Assembly: GCF_000964425.1 (NCBI RefSeq)
Contig: NZ_BANF01000075.1
Location: 1-64,000 of the forward strand
Source: Komagataeibacter intermedius TF2
GTDB taxonomy: Bacteria > Pseudomonadota > Alphaproteobacteria > Acetobacterales > Acetobacteraceae
Length of the DNA stretch: 64,000 nt
Direction of reading: 5' to 3'
Positions 32,689 to 42,824 of this stretch are shown here, in pieces (within the stretch, counting starts at the first letter, position 1; each line of letters opens with the position of its first letter). The position numbers and the translations under genes are program-made. Under the pieces are notes generated by a model. The model had not been told where the DNA came from, made no database searches, and saw only the letters and a program-made list of their open reading frames with translations.

Positions 32689-33540
32689 TCAGCGCCCTGC
32701 GGGAACGGGCGCCACGCCGGCCTGCTGGTGGGTGCGACGGTGCCAGCGGTCAGGTAGCGCGTGGCCGTAATAGAACCCGCGCTTGAGGATATTTTCCACC
32801 AGCCGCAGGCCCGGATTGGCCGCAAAATACAATGCGCGTTCCAGACCGGTGGTGGTAGGCGCACTGACAAAGCGGGCATCGCCGATATAGGACGGGAATT
32901 CCCCGTTTTCCCGCGCCAGTCCGGGCCAGACGCTCAGTGCGCCAAGCCCGGTTTTCCATGGCTGTCCCATCAATGTGTCGATCGGGGTGGCGGTGTAATG
33001 CAGGCAGCGCAGGATCTTGCGTGCGCCGGACGGGCTGACCAGATAGGCATGGGCCCCGCCGGGCGTGGTGGAAATACGTGTCAGCCAGTAGTTCCGGCCC
33101 AAAGGTACAAGTTTGCGCTGAAGGCGGGTGGCGTGCTTGGCGTCGCCAAAAAAACGCACGAACTCCCATTCATCCCGTTGCCGCATCAGGGCCCGCACCA
33201 CGTACGGCCAGTCGGGGGAGAGCAGGACATCGTCCTCCAGAACGATCCACGGCCTGTCCTTTGCCGCGATCTGCTGCAGGGCCTTCCTGTGTGACAGCAG
33301 GCAGGCGATCTCCCCTGGATACAGGTCCTTGCCCATGAAAACCCGCCGCCTGTACCGATTGTATATCCCGTAATCACGTTCGGTCAGGCTGCTGGCGTCG
33401 ATCGCATCCATAAATTCAAAACCAAGACCGAAACCTGTCAGGTGTCTGGTTAATATTCCACGGCGCTGTGTGGCATACGGCAGGCTGATGATGAGGATGG
33501 GAGGGAATATATGTTCCTGATGGTGTGGTCGTGTCTGCAT
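32689..33540 (-). CDS. glycosyltransferase family 25 (LPS-type)
   Basis: 283 residues, no signal peptide or membrane helix; cytoplasmic, membrane-associated enzymes of this family add sugars to lipooligosaccharide. Seen: PPILIISLPYATQRR at the start (GT25 V-I-N-L-x-x-x-x-x-R pattern), FMDAIDAS, YPGEIACLLSHRKALQQI (conserved G-E-x-G/A-C-x-x-S-H), and the metal-binding WIVLEDDVLLSPD. HAYLVSPSGARKIL is the usual late motif. ATG at 33540; the region upstream is AT-rich and promoter-like. Donor and acceptor sugars cannot be told from sequence. Confidence 0.9.
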   Translation of the reverse strand: MQTRPHHQEHIFPPILIISLPYATQRRGILTRHLTGFGLGFEFMDAIDASSLTERDYGIYNRYRRRVFMGKDLYPGEIACLLSHRKALQQIAAKDRPWIVLEDDVLLSPDWPYVVRALMRQRDEWEFVRFFGDAKHATRLQRKLVPLGRNYWLTRISTTPGGAHAYLVSPSGARKILRCLHYTATPIDTLMGQPWKTGLGALSVWPGLARENGEFPSYIGDARFVSAPTTTGLERALYFAANPGLRLVENILKRGFYYGHALPDRWHRRTHQQAGVAPVPAGR

Positions 33541-33893
33541 TTTTATTTTCAGATCATTGTTTCTATATCAGAAGTATATTGACATAACCACATAATAGGA
33601 ACGGATCGCGGCACAGACTAGCGGTGCCATCCCCTGAAAGATAGAGATATATTTCTGGTCTCCATTGCTGTTCCTTCTCCACGATCTGCTCTGTTTCCCT
33701 GCGATTGGCTGGACATATGACGCCCCGCGCATGCGCGGAGATGACGTGGGTTGCGGCGGGTGGGACAGTCCCCGGTTGCACATGCATGGCAGCCCGCACG
33801 CTGGGCCGTGGTGACATTGGGCGTGTGTATGGCAAACATTCTTCCTTTCCGGATTGTCAGCGCTGGCTGACCTGCAGAAAAGGAAGACAGGAC
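33541..33893. other. divergent intergenic region
   Basis: Between GT25 (minus) and a secreted-protein gene (plus). The first 60 bp are AT-rich and promoter-like for GT25. Nothing else was identified. Confidence 0.45.
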
Positions 33894-34433
33894 GTGAGGG
33901 GACGTTTTCATCTTGGCGCGCTGGCCGGCGGGCTGGCCATCATCGCGGCGGGAACAGCGACGGCACCCGCCATGGCGCGGCAGGCAAAGGCACGCCATGA
34001 TGCCGCCCCCGCACCGGTCGCGACGCTGGATGTGGCGGCGTTCCAGACGCAGGCGCCGCAGTATGTGGGCAAGCCGGTGCGGATTGAGGGGTGTTACATT
34101 ACCTCGGCCAATTCAGGCGGGGCGGATTGCGCGGCCTTCCGTATTGCCGACCTGCCGGGGCAGGTGGACTGGAACGGTGCGGTGCCGCTTGATGGCCCGA
34201 CAATGGAGGAAGCCTCTTTCCACAAGGCCCAGCAGATCTGTGGCGACACGGGCAAGCATGAACAGTGCCAGGCCGAGGTCAGTGGCGTGGTGTACGATCC
34301 GTTCGGGGATATGGGCGTGCAGGGACAGCGCAATTTTGAACTGCGCAACGCCCGGATTCACTGGCTGGCGGAACCGGCGCCGCATAAGGCGGACCATCGC
34401 CATGTGGGCAATGAACGCTCCGCATCCCGCTAA
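33894..34433 (+). CDS. secreted protein of unknown function (179 residues)
   Basis: GTG start at 33894, preceded by AAGGAAGACAGGAC. Signal peptide ends APAMA. Mature part: VGKPVRIEGCYITSANSGGADCAAFRI, VDWNGAVPLDG, QQICGDTGKHEQCQAEVSGVVYD and ELRNARIHWL. Four cysteines, and a G-K-x-V-x-I-x-G strand followed by a V-S-G-x-V strand suggest an OB-fold-like barrel. No family recognised with confidence. Convergent with rmlA; repeat copy E lies between them. Confidence 0.65.
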   Translation: MRGRFHLGALAGGLAIIAAGTATAPAMARQAKARHDAAPAPVATLDVAAFQTQAPQYVGKPVRIEGCYITSANSGGADCAAFRIADLPGQVDWNGAVPLDGPTMEEASFHKAQQICGDTGKHEQCQAEVSGVVYDPFGDMGVQGQRNFELRNARIHWLAEPAPHKADHRHVGNERSASR

Positions 34434-34543
34434 CGGTCAGATCGCAATCCGGCATGGGGATGCTGTTTCTTCATGGCCGGATGGGATGGCCCGGCCGCTC
34501 AACCGTCATGAACGCCTGCAAGATGCCTGAAAAAGATCATTGA

Positions 34544-34594
34544 TAAAAAAGAAGTTCTTGGGCGCCGCCTTTTTTCAAAAAGGCGGCGTTTCTG
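34544..34594 (+). repeat. three-way-junction intergenic repeat, copy E (first hairpin only)
   Basis: Stem CGCCGCCTTTTT/AAAAAGGCGGCG (34563-34588) with left arm AAAAAAGAAGTTCTTGGG. The second hairpin is missing. Between a plus-strand secreted-protein gene and convergent rmlA. Confidence 0.8.
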
Positions 34595-34617
34595 GTTGTC
34601 CGATCGTTTTTATCCTT

Positions 34618-35532
34618 TCACGCCTGTAGCTGGCCGACCAGACGCAGCATGTAGCCCAGTTCGGTCTTGGCCATCCGTTTCGCCCGCGCCAGCAGGGCGT
34701 CACGATCAATAAACCCCATGCGGAACGCAACTTCGGTTGGCGACCCGACCAGCATGCCCTGCCGTGACTGGATGGTCTGCACGAAATTGCCTGCCTGCAT
34801 CAGGCTGTCGGGCATGCCGGCATCCAGCCAGGCGCAGCCGCGTCCCAACTGGTCAACATCCAGCGTCCCTTCTTCCAGATACATCCTGTTGAGATCCGTG
34901 ATTTCCAGCTCACCGCGTGCGCTGGGCCGGACCCGGCGTGCGAATTCCGTTACGCGGTGGTCGTAAAAATACAGTCCGGTCACGGCCCAGCTGGAATCGG
35001 GCTTTTCAGGTTTCTCGACAATATTCAGCGCGCGACCGTTCCCGTCGAACGAGACGACGCCATAGCGTTCGGGATCGCGCACCTGATAGGCGAAAACGGT
35101 CGCCCCATTCGCCTGCCGGGCCCGTTGCGCCGCTGCCTGCAGCAGGCTGCTCAGGTGGTCGGCAAAAATCAGGTTGTCTCCCAGCGCCAGCGCGCACGGC
35201 GCGCCATCGATCCAGTCTTCGCCGATGATGAACGCCTGCGCCAGCCCATCGGGCGTGGGCTGGACACGGTAGGTAAAACGGACCCCGAACTGCGATCCAT
35301 CGCGCAGCAGCCGCTGGAACTGCGGCATGTCCTGCGGGGTGGCGATGATCAGGATATCCTGAATACCTGCCAGCATCAGGGTGGTCAGGGGATAATAGAT
35401 CATCGGCTTGTCATAGACGGGCAGCAACTGCTTGGATGTTGCAATCGTCATCGGGTGCAGGCGTGTCCCGGCCCCCCCGGCCAGAAGGATCCCCTTCATC
35501 GGGCGGGTGTGTATGGCGGATGCGCTTGTCAT
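34618..35532 (-). CDS. rmlA: glucose-1-phosphate thymidylyltransferase
   Basis: Makes dTDP-glucose from dTTP and glucose 1-phosphate, the first step towards dTDP-L-rhamnose and related sugars. 304 residues; [16 protein letters not shown] (nucleotide-binding loop), [36 protein letters not shown] (metal Asp), [17 protein letters not shown] and GLYFYD are all intact. The start at 35532 overlaps the rmlB stop by 4 nt (ATGA); an internal ATG at 35499, just before KGILL, gives the more usual family length. The rhamnose-completing genes rmlC and rmlD are not in this window. Confidence 0.95.
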   Translation of the reverse strand: MTSASAIHTRPMKGILLAGGAGTRLHPMTIATSKQLLPVYDKPMIYYPLTTLMLAGIQDILIIATPQDMPQFQRLLRDGSQFGVRFTYRVQPTPDGLAQAFIIGEDWIDGAPCALALGDNLIFADHLSSLLQAAAQRARQANGATVFAYQVRDPERYGVVSFDGNGRALNIVEKPEKPDSSWAVTGLYFYDHRVTEFARRVRPSARGELEITDLNRMYLEEGTLDVDQLGRGCAWLDAGMPDSLMQAGNFVQTIQSRQGMLVGSPTEVAFRMGFIDRDALLARAKRMAKTELGYMLRLVGQLQA

Positions 35533-36593
35533 GCCCTGGTCCCCAGTCTGTGGCCTGTGTAGCGCTGCGCGCGGATGTTTTCCCACCATGCACGGTTGTC
35601 CAGGTACCACTGGACCGTGTGGCGGATGCCGGTTTCGAAATCATGTTGCGCTTTCCACCCCAGCGCCTGTTCGGCGTGGGTAGGATCAATTTCGTAACGG
35701 AAATCATGGCCCGGACGGTCGGCGACAAAGCGGATCAGGCGGTCACGCGGGCCAGCGGGGTCCGGCGCCAGTTCATCCAGAACGCTACAGATCGTCCTGA
35801 CGACCTGCAGGTTCGTGCGGGGCTGGCGCGCGCCAATGGCGTAGGTTTCCCCCGGCTGTCCGTGTTCGATGGCCCGGACAAGGGCTTCGGCATGATCCGC
35901 GACAAACAGCCAGTCGCGGATATTTTCGCCTTTGCCATAAACCGGCAGGTCCTTTCCCTCGATGGCATTGATGGTGACAAGCGGGATCAGTTTTTCAGGG
36001 AAATGCCAGATCCCGTAATTATTCGTCGTGTTGGTGACGAAAGTGGGCAGGCCATAGGTATGGTGCCATGCCCGCACGATATGGTCGGACGCCGCCTTGG
36101 ATGCGGAGTAGGGGCTGCGTGGGTCATAGGGCGTGGTTTCGGTAAAGGGCGGATCGCCTGCATCCAGATGCCCGAAAACCTCATCGGTCGAAATATGATG
36201 GAAACGGAATGCCTTCCGCCGGGGGGCATCCAGCCCCTGCCAGTAGGCACGGGCTGCGTCCAGCACTGTGTAGGTGCCCGTCACATTGGTCTGCATGAAC
36301 ACGCCCGGTCCATCAATGGAGCGGTCCACATGGCTTTCCGCCGCAAGATGCATGACGGCATCAGGCTGACAGGTGTCAAACAGGCGCTTCATGGCCGCAG
36401 CGTCAAGGATACTGGCGCGAACGTGGTGGTAACGGCTGCTGGAGGCGACCTGTGCCACCGTTTCGGGCGATGCGGCATAGGTCATGCAGTCGACATTGAT
36501 GACACTGTGCGCCGTCCTGTGCATCAGGTGCCGCACCACGGCGGAACCGATAAAACCGCAGCCTCCGGTCAATAATATTTTCAATGTATTCAT
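35529..36593 (-). CDS. rmlB: dTDP-glucose 4,6-dehydratase
   Basis: NAD-dependent extended SDR that turns dTDP-glucose into dTDP-4-keto-6-deoxyglucose. 354 residues. Seen: [15 protein letters not shown] (NAD loop at 9-16), [28 protein letters not shown] (catalytic Thr/Asp/Glu), [16 protein letters not shown] (Tyr and Lys) and [16 protein letters not shown]. First gene of the rmlB-rmlA pair with a 4-nt overlap. It provides the 6-deoxysugar precursor for surface polysaccharide, fitting with the GT25 and Kps genes elsewhere in the window. Confidence 0.96.
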   Translation of the reverse strand: MNTLKILLTGGCGFIGSAVVRHLMHRTAHSVINVDCMTYAASPETVAQVASSSRYHHVRASILDAAAMKRLFDTCQPDAVMHLAAESHVDRSIDGPGVFMQTNVTGTYTVLDAARAYWQGLDAPRRKAFRFHHISTDEVFGHLDAGDPPFTETTPYDPRSPYSASKAASDHIVRAWHHTYGLPTFVTNTTNNYGIWHFPEKLIPLVTINAIEGKDLPVYGKGENIRDWLFVADHAEALVRAIEHGQPGETYAIGARQPRTNLQVVRTICSVLDELAPDPAGPRDRLIRFVADRPGHDFRYEIDPTHAEQALGWKAQHDFETGIRHTVQWYLDNRAWWENIRAQRYTGHRLGTRA

Positions 36594-37183
36594 ATGGTTG
36601 TTCGATTCAAATTCGGTATTGATCTGACCGTTGCGGCCAGAGTGATCCCATAAAGACCCGTCAGCCGGTGGCGCAGGCCATTCGGTTGCGCGACGCAGTA
36701 TCGGCGATGATGGTTAACCATTCCCTATGGGGAGCATCGGCCTGTGGGGCGAAGGGATGGCGGCGCGGCGTTACGGGCGTGCGCATGGGGCAGGCCCGGT
36801 CGCAGCCCCGAAATCTGGCATCCGGACGCGGGCGACAGGCTTATGCGTGTTGAGGGGAGATTATCCCGGCCCGTTCAGGCGGGACATCTGGCCGAACTGT
36901 TCAGGGCCAGGGGGATAAAAAACGGCGCAATGGCCCGACGTGCGGGCGACAGCCGCCCGCAGGGTCCGGCAGGACCGTGGCAGGACGGGAAACATGGATG
37001 GTGTCAGGCGCAGGCCAGCAGGCCCGTTCGGGGGATGGGCAGGTGGTGATGCGGGTACACATCACGCAATGCCCATGTTCCCCGGCGATCGCAACCGATG
37101 TGACGTGGGGCGCAGGACGTCATGCCGGCTTCATGCCGTACCCACCTGTCTTCGGCCGCTGGCCCTGTGGGCCGGGGTATTCC
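36594..37183. other. 590-nt stretch without a recognised gene
   Basis: Several open frames (60-150 codons) cross this GC-rich stretch on the plus strand but none has a plausible start or folded-protein composition. No tRNA, riboswitch or terminator signature was seen. Confidence 0.45.
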
Positions 37184-37363
37184 TTATCCGGCGTGCCCGA
37201 GCAGGTGCGACAGCAGGGTAAAGATCCCGCCGCACAGGACGCTGCCCATGACGACCATGGGCACGATCCACATTTCGCGCATAATGCTTTTCGCATGGTC
37301 CACGGCACGGCGCGTATGGATGCTGCGTGCGGAGGGCATTGGCGTATTGATCATGGTTGTCAT
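37184..37363 (-). CDS. small single-helix membrane protein (59 residues)
   Basis: Starts MTTMINTPMPSARSIHTRRA, has a VDHAKSIMREM helix and then a membrane segment (about 32-54, WIVPMVVMGSVLCGGIFTLL) and ends SHLLGHAG. Charge pattern predicts a cytoplasmic N-terminus. The ribosome site is weak, but codon composition and the single clean helix support a gene. It stands alone on the minus strand in an otherwise empty kilobase upstream of gntP. Confidence 0.55.
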   Translation of the reverse strand: MTTMINTPMPSARSIHTRRAVDHAKSIMREMWIVPMVVMGSVLCGGIFTLLSHLLGHAG

Positions 37364-37634
37364 GGCGTGACGTCCCGGGGTGCTGAGGCCCCAAAAAAGC
37401 GACTGCGGTTCGTGACCGGTGGCGCGTAATGCAGACAGGATCGAAACCTGTCAAGCAGGAAAATTCCTCCCATCCGGGGGCGACATGGCCATCACGTAAA
37501 AAAGGCCGGTTGGCCGCCATTTTTTCCACAGGATATGCTTTTCATGCGTGGCGGCGTTGCGGGCCGTGTCGGGATGCCCGATAAGATCCGTTTGGCCATG
37601 CGAAACTGGCCGTCCTTACGACGGGATTCCCTGC

Positions 37635-39035
37635 ATGACTCCGTTCGCGCTGATTCTGACCGGCATCGGTTCCATTGCCGTTCTGCTTCTGCTGATCCTG
37701 CGGATGCGGCTGCATCCCTTCGTTGCCCTGCTGATCGTGGCGGTGGGAGTGGCGCTGCTGACCGGCATGCCGGTGGCAAAGCTGGCTGATGCGGTTCAGG
37801 GCAGCATGGGCCGCACCATGGGGCATATCGCCATTATTGTGGCGCTTGGGGCCATGATCGGGCGGATGATCGACCTTTCGGGCGGGGCTGCCGTTGTGGC
37901 GCGCGGACTGGTGCGTCGTGTGGGGGCCGCGCATGTGCCACTGGCGCTGGTCATTTCCGCCTTCGGTGTGGGTATTCCGGTCTTTTTTGAAGTGGGCGTC
38001 ATCATGCTCATGCCGCTGGTCTATGGCATGGCGCGGCAGACGGGACGGCCGCCTGCGGTATTCGGCATTCCCATGGCGGTGACCATGCTGACGGTGCATG
38101 CGCTGTTGCCGCCCCATCCGGGCGCGGTTGCGGTTGCGGCGGCGCTGGATGTGGGGGCGGGGCACATGCTGTTGCTTGGCCTGCCGCTGGCGGCGGTGGT
38201 CACCGTGCTGACCTATGTGTTGACGCGCCCGATCATGGCGCAGCCCTTTGGCTGCTCGTCCGACATCCGCGCGGTGGTGGATGAGGCGCGTGATGCGGTA
38301 CGGAACCATGACGCGGCGGATGAATCCGCGCGCCTGTTCATGCAGGCAGGCCAGCACCGGCCGGTCGGCATGGGGGAAGTCATTACGGTCATCGCCGTGC
38401 CGGTGGTGCTGATGGTGGCGGGCACGCTGGCGGGGGAACTCATGCAGCCGGGCCGCCTGCGCTCGGTGCTGGTCTTTGCGGGGATTCCCTTTGTCGCGCT
38501 GGGGCTGGATGTCATGCTGTGCGCGTGGCTGCTGGGGCTGCGGCGGGGGCTGGCGCTGGCCACGGTGTCCGACGTGGTGGCCGCCGCCCTGCCGGGTACG
38601 GCCATCATCATCCTGATTACCGGCGCGGGCGGTGCGTTTGCGCAGGTACTGGTGGGCAGCGGTGTGGGTGATGCGCTGGGCGGGCTGCTGGCGGCCAGCG
38701 GGCTGCCGCTTCTGGTGCTGGCTTTTGTCCTGACCATGATCCTGCGTGTGGCGCAGGGTCCGACCACGGTGGCGCTGATGACCACGGCGGGCATCCTTGG
38801 CCCCATGATCGGGCGACTGCACCTGGACCAGACGCATCTGGCCCTTGTGGCGCTGGCCATGGGGGCGGGCGGCATGGCGCTGTCGCATGTCAATGACGCC
38901 GGGTTCTGGATCGTGACCCGCATGTGTGGCGTAAGCGTGCGCGAAGGGCTGCGCAGCTGGAGCATCATGACGCTGGTCGCAGCCGTGCTGGTCTTTGCCG
39001 GTGTCGCCACGATGTGGGCGGTGCTGCCTGCATGA
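37635..39035 (+). CDS. gntP: GntP-family gluconate:H+ symporter
   Basis: 466 residues with 12-14 membrane helices. Family landmarks: FVALLIVAVGVALLTGMP, a GRTMGHIAIIVALGAMIGRM segment, GVGIPVFFEVGVIMLMPLVYG (substrate region), VHALLPPHPGAVA, and late GPTTVALMTTAGI and ALSHVNDAGFWIV motifs. Members import gluconate or related aldonates with a proton. Acetic acid bacteria make gluconate in the periplasm from glucose, so uptake of that product is the natural role (inference); exact substrate is unproven. ATG at 37635 was chosen because the hydrophobic N-terminus begins there. Followed by repeat copy F. Confidence 0.92.
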   Translation: MTPFALILTGIGSIAVLLLLILRMRLHPFVALLIVAVGVALLTGMPVAKLADAVQGSMGRTMGHIAIIVALGAMIGRMIDLSGGAAVVARGLVRRVGAAHVPLALVISAFGVGIPVFFEVGVIMLMPLVYGMARQTGRPPAVFGIPMAVTMLTVHALLPPHPGAVAVAAALDVGAGHMLLLGLPLAAVVTVLTYVLTRPIMAQPFGCSSDIRAVVDEARDAVRNHDAADESARLFMQAGQHRPVGMGEVITVIAVPVVLMVAGTLAGELMQPGRLRSVLVFAGIPFVALGLDVMLCAWLLGLRRGLALATVSDVVAAALPGTAIIILITGAGGAFAQVLVGSGVGDALGGLLAASGLPLLVLAFVLTMILRVAQGPTTVALMTTAGILGPMIGRLHLDQTHLALVALAMGAGGMALSHVNDAGFWIVTRMCGVSVREGLRSWSIMTLVAAVLVFAGVATMWAVLPA

Positions 39036-39046
39036 AGGTAAAGCCA

Positions 39047-39122
39047 TAAAAGTTTATGGGTGCCGCCTTTTTTCAAAAAGGCGGCGTTTTTCGAAACTTT
39101 TGAAAAAATCTTCACCAAAAAC
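39047..39122 (+). repeat. three-way-junction intergenic repeat, copy F (full)
   Basis: Reference-like copy. Left arm TAAAAGTTTATGGGT, hairpin GCCGCCTTTTTT-C-AAAAAGGCGGC (39062-39085), second hairpin CGAAACTTTTGAAAAAATCTTC, right arm ACCAAAAACG. Between convergent gntP and uvrA2. Confidence 0.88.
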
Positions 39123-39134
39123 GTCTGTCTGTTT

Positions 39135-41675
39135 TCAGCCGGTCAATGGCAGCAGGAACGGTGCGGTGCGGCTGTCTGGCGCGCGGGCGACGTCATGCGG
39201 CGTGCTTGCGGCGACAATCCGGCCGCCCGCATCCCCCGCGCCCGGTCCCATGTCAATGACCCAGTCCCCGCGCGCTGCCACCCGCATGTCATGTTCGGCC
39301 ACCACCACGGTATGCCCTGCATCGACCAGCGATTGCAGATGGATCTGCAACCGGTCCACATCCGCCGGATGCAGGCCGGTGGTCGGTTCATCAAGGATAT
39401 ACAGCGTGTGGCTCCGGCGCTGTTTCTGCAGTTCGGTCGCAAGCTTGATGCGCTGCGCCTCGCCCCCCGAAAGCTCGGTTGCGGGCTGCCCCAGCCGCAG
39501 GTAGCCAAGACCGCCCTGTTGCAGCGTGCCCAGCGCGTTGGTCAGTGATGGCGTATCGGCAAAGAACGTGGCCGCGTCATCCACCGTCATGTTCAGCACG
39601 TCGGCAATGGATTTGCCGCGGATCGTGACCTCCAGCACATCCGGCTGGTAGCGCGTGCCGTGACAGGTAGGACAGGGGGAATAGACGCTGGGCAGGAACA
39701 GTAGCTCCACCATGACCGAACCCGCGCCCTCGCAGGTGGGACAGCGGCCTTTCGGCAGGTTGAAGGAAAAGCGGCCTGCATCGTAACCGCGTGATTTCGC
39801 AAGATCGGTTGCGGCATACATCTGCCGGATGGTGTCGAACAGGCCGGTATAGGTCGCAAGGTTGGAGCGCGGGGTGCGGCCGATCGGCTTCTGGTCGATC
39901 ATGACCAGCCGTTTGATCTGGCGGGCGCCTGCGGCGACATGTCCCTGCGGCGTGCCGATGGGCATGTCACCGATGTCCTCGCCGTCGGTGTCCTGCACCA
40001 GTGTCTGCCCCAGCGTGTGGGCGATAATGGCGGGCAGCGCCTGGCTGACCAGACTGGATTTGCCCGACCCGGACAGGCCGGTTACGGTCACGAACGTGCC
40101 CAGCGGAATATCGACGCTCAGGTCGCGGAGGTTATTCCACGTGATCCCGCCCAGTTTCAGCCACCCCTTCGGCGTGCGTGGCGTGCCCGCTATGGGCGCG
40201 TCACTGGCGAACAGGTAGGGCGCGGTGCGTGACAGCTTCACGCTGCGCAGGCCATCGGGCGGGCCGCTGTACAGCACGTCTCCCCCGCGCGTGCCCGCAT
40301 CGGGACCGACATCGACAATCCAGTCCGCGCGACGGATCAGGTAGAGGTTGTGTTCAACGATGAACAGCGAATTCCCGGCCGCCTTCAGTCCCTCCAGCGC
40401 ATCCAGCAGGTTATGGGCATCCGCCGGGTGCAGCCCGCTGGAGGGTTCGTCCAGCACATACACCACGCCAAACAGGTTGGAACGGATCTGTGTTCCCAGC
40501 CGCAGCCGCTGGTATTCCCCCGGCGACAGGGTGGTGACCGAACGGTCGGCCTGCAGGTATCCCAACCCCAGATGTTCCAGCACCCCGATGCGGCCGATCA
40601 GGTCTGCGGCCATGCGGCGGGCGGCAATGGCGGTGGCGTCGCCCGCCTGCGGCGTTTCTGCCAGCACCTGTGTGCCCTCGGCCAGCGGGGCAAGCGTGCG
40701 CGCGATGGTGGACAGGGTCTGCTGCGTCATCTGCGCAATGTTCAGCCCGGCCAGTGTCACGCGCAGGGCATCGGGGTTGAGGCGCTGCCCATGACAGGTG
40801 GGGCATGGGGTGGCGGTCAGGAAACGTTCGGCCCGCCTGCGCATGTTGGCGCTCTGCGACGTGGCGAAGGTGTGCAGCACGTAGCGCCGCGCGCCGGTGA
40901 ACGTGCCGTTATATGACGGCGGCACGTGATCGTGGATCGCGCGCTGCACGGCGGCGTGGTCCAGCCCGGGATAGACGGGATAGGTCGGAGTTTCTTCGGT
41001 ATAGAGGATCCAGTCGCGCGTTTCCTGCGGCAGGTCGCGCCATGGGCAGTCCACGTCCACGCCTTTGGTAATCAGGATGTCACGCAGGTTCTGTCCCTGC
41101 CATGCGGTGGGCCATGCGGCCACGGCGCGCTGGCGGATGGACAGGCTGTCATCGGGCACCAGAAGGGCTGTGGTGGTGTCCATGATCCGCCCCTGCCCGT
41201 GGCATTGCGGACACGCGCCCATGGGGGTGTTGACGGAAAAGGATTCCGCTTCCAGCCGTTTCATCCCGGCGGGATAATGGCCCGCGCGGGAATACAGCAT
41301 GCGCAGCAGGTTCGACAGCGTGGTGATGCTGCTGACCGAAGACCGCCCGGTGCCCGTGCCGCGCTGCTGCTGCAGGGCGATGGCGGGGGGCAGGCCTTCG
41401 ATTGCGGTCACGTCGGGCACCGGCATCTGCCGGAACAGCCGCCGGGCGTAGGGCGATACGGATTCCAGGTACCGTCGCTGCGCTTCCGCATACAGCGTCC
41501 CGAAGGCGAGGGATGACTTCCCCGATCCCGAAACCCCGGTGAACACCACCAGCCGGTCACGCGGCATGTCCACGTTTACGTCCTTCAGGTTGTGTTCGCG
41601 TGCGCCGCGCACATGCACGAAATCCGCCCGGTCGGATGAATCGGGGGCGGGATCGGAAAAAGGGCGCTGCGACAT
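39135..41675 (-). CDS. UvrA-like ABC ATPase (UvrA2/DrrC type)
   Basis: 846 residues, shorter than housekeeping UvrA (~940), and it lacks most of the UvrB-binding insertion. Two ABC halves: Walker [10 protein letters not shown] and [12 protein letters not shown] signature with [15 protein letters not shown] in the first; [22 protein letters not shown] and [15 protein letters not shown] in the second. Zinc modules [24 protein letters not shown] and CPTCHGTR are present. UvrA2 proteins bind damaged or drug-adducted DNA and can protect against DNA-binding compounds; no drug-synthesis gene is adjacent. Start ATG 41675 is favoured over 41690. Convergent with gntP. Confidence 0.92.
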   Translation of the reverse strand: MSQRPFSDPAPDSSDRADFVHVRGAREHNLKDVNVDMPRDRLVVFTGVSGSGKSSLAFGTLYAEAQRRYLESVSPYARRLFRQMPVPDVTAIEGLPPAIALQQQRGTGTGRSSVSSITTLSNLLRMLYSRAGHYPAGMKRLEAESFSVNTPMGACPQCHGQGRIMDTTTALLVPDDSLSIRQRAVAAWPTAWQGQNLRDILITKGVDVDCPWRDLPQETRDWILYTEETPTYPVYPGLDHAAVQRAIHDHVPPSYNGTFTGARRYVLHTFATSQSANMRRRAERFLTATPCPTCHGQRLNPDALRVTLAGLNIAQMTQQTLSTIARTLAPLAEGTQVLAETPQAGDATAIAARRMAADLIGRIGVLEHLGLGYLQADRSVTTLSPGEYQRLRLGTQIRSNLFGVVYVLDEPSSGLHPADAHNLLDALEGLKAAGNSLFIVEHNLYLIRRADWIVDVGPDAGTRGGDVLYSGPPDGLRSVKLSRTAPYLFASDAPIAGTPRTPKGWLKLGGITWNNLRDLSVDIPLGTFVTVTGLSGSGKSSLVSQALPAIIAHTLGQTLVQDTDGEDIGDMPIGTPQGHVAAGARQIKRLVMIDQKPIGRTPRSNLATYTGLFDTIRQMYAATDLAKSRGYDAGRFSFNLPKGRCPTCEGAGSVMVELLFLPSVYSPCPTCHGTRYQPDVLEVTIRGKSIADVLNMTVDDAATFFADTPSLTNALGTLQQGGLGYLRLGQPATELSGGEAQRIKLATELQKQRRSHTLYILDEPTTGLHPADVDRLQIHLQSLVDAGHTVVVAEHDMRVAARGDWVIDMGPGAGDAGGRIVAASTPHDVARAPDSRTAPFLLPLTG

Positions 41676-41886
41676 GGACGAAGCCTTCATGCAATGTGCC
41701 GGTTACGGCGGTGCGTCTGTGCCCCGTTATAACGCGGGAGTGAGATTTTGTCTGGTCTAGCTTATAATGTTATCGCACGTTAGATAATTAGGTATGGTGA
41801 AGTCGCGGGCCGCCCGCTTGACCGATGGGACCGGGCAGCGCATCAGGAAGATTGATACAGAACGAACGATCAGGGCAGGCGAAAGC

Positions 41887-42351
41887 ATGAAAAGGTTCAT
41901 CATACTGGGCGCATCGATATGCCTGTTTTCCGGGATGGCCCATGCGGCGGGCACCGCCCGCCACGGGGAGGCGACGTCCGTCATCGCCGAGGCCGAGCGT
42001 CATGTCGCGGCCACGCTGCCTGATCCGCACGGGGTGACATTCCGCAACGTGGCGGTGCATCCCATGGATGCGACATCGGTGGTGTGCGGTGAAATGGCCC
42101 CGCACAATCCGCCCGCCGGCGGGGTGTTCATGAAGTTCGGCTATGTGCAGGGACAGGATGACCCGGTGATCTTCAGCGGCCGTGAAGTGCCGCAGAAAGT
42201 CGAGTTCAATGAAGTCAATTCATGGCTGAATGACAGCATCAAGCTTGAGGATCTGGAGGAAATGGGTTGCGTGCCCCGTGGCACCTACCATAGCTATAAC
42301 GAACGTCTGAACAAGGTCATGTCCCAGCGCAAGCAGTTTGGCGTGAACTGA
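41887..42351 (+). CDS. small secreted protein of unknown function
   Basis: 154 residues. Signal peptide ends AHAA. The mature part DPHGVTFRNVAVHPMDATSVVCGEMAPHNPPAGGVFMKFGYV follows the widespread pattern D-P-x-S/G-V-x-F-R-x-V ... V-C-G-E-x-N-x-x-N-x-x-G-G, seen in small periplasmic or lipoprotein families of unknown function (from memory). A second Cys lies near the end (EEMGCVPRG), probably paired. AGGCGA precedes the ATG at 41887; the open frame upstream lacks a ribosome site. Single gene. Confidence 0.68.
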   Translation: MKRFIILGASICLFSGMAHAAGTARHGEATSVIAEAERHVAATLPDPHGVTFRNVAVHPMDATSVVCGEMAPHNPPAGGVFMKFGYVQGQDDPVIFSGREVPQKVEFNEVNSWLNDSIKLEDLEEMGCVPRGTYHSYNERLNKVMSQRKQFGVN

Positions 42352-42550
42352 GGGCAGGGCAACTTGTGCCCCCGGCGTGTGTTATGCGGGGCATGTATCC
42401 GGGCGCCATGTCTGTGGCGACATCAATCGCAGCCTGTCTGCCGGCCTGTGTTGCCAGGGCGGCCCCGTGACCGGATGATCCTGTAATGATGGCGGGGTTC
42501 AGGCCGACAGGGTAGCGCGGTGTTTCATGCCGCGCAGGGAAGGGAAATTC

Positions 42551-42781
42551 ATGACAGATGTAACGCAGTCCATGCTGGGCCAGGATGTGTTCGCGACAGG
42601 TTCGGGCCGTATGGGCACGCTGACAGCCGTCAACACCAATGCGACCATCCAGATCACGGTTGATGGCCCGGCGGAAAGTACCTTCACCATTCCCGTATCA
42701 TGGGTGCAGTCCACCGATGGCGGCAAGATCCTGCTCAGCCATACGCTGGAAGATGTACAGTCCTATACCCCGCCCGCCTGA
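42551..42781 (+). CDS. small beta-rich cytoplasmic protein
   Basis: 76 residues with no signal peptide. Sequence pattern LGQDVFATGSGRMGTLTAVNTNATIQITVDG, TFTIPVSWVQSTDGGKILL, then TLEDVQSYTPPA looks like a small beta-barrel resembling DUF2171/PRC-barrel proteins. GAAGGGAAA lies just before the ATG at 42551; an ATG eight codons upstream is less likely. Role unknown; such proteins are common in Alphaproteobacteria. Confidence 0.65.
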   Translation: MTDVTQSMLGQDVFATGSGRMGTLTAVNTNATIQITVDGPAESTFTIPVSWVQSTDGGKILLSHTLEDVQSYTPPA

Positions 42782-42824
42782 ATGACGGTGCGCTGACCGC
42801 GTGATGTGATGGGAAGTGCCGCGC

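Noticed and set aside
36744-37429. Overlapping plus-strand frames after rmlB, considered as a missing rmlC or rmlD
   Set aside because: No cupin or Rossmann motif in any frame; composition is random for a high-GC region.
37542-39047. A 501-codon open frame on the minus strand opposite gntP
   Set aside because: It is rich in His, Arg and Gln with no domain signature and mirrors the codon bias of gntP, so it is a shadow frame of a high-GC gene.
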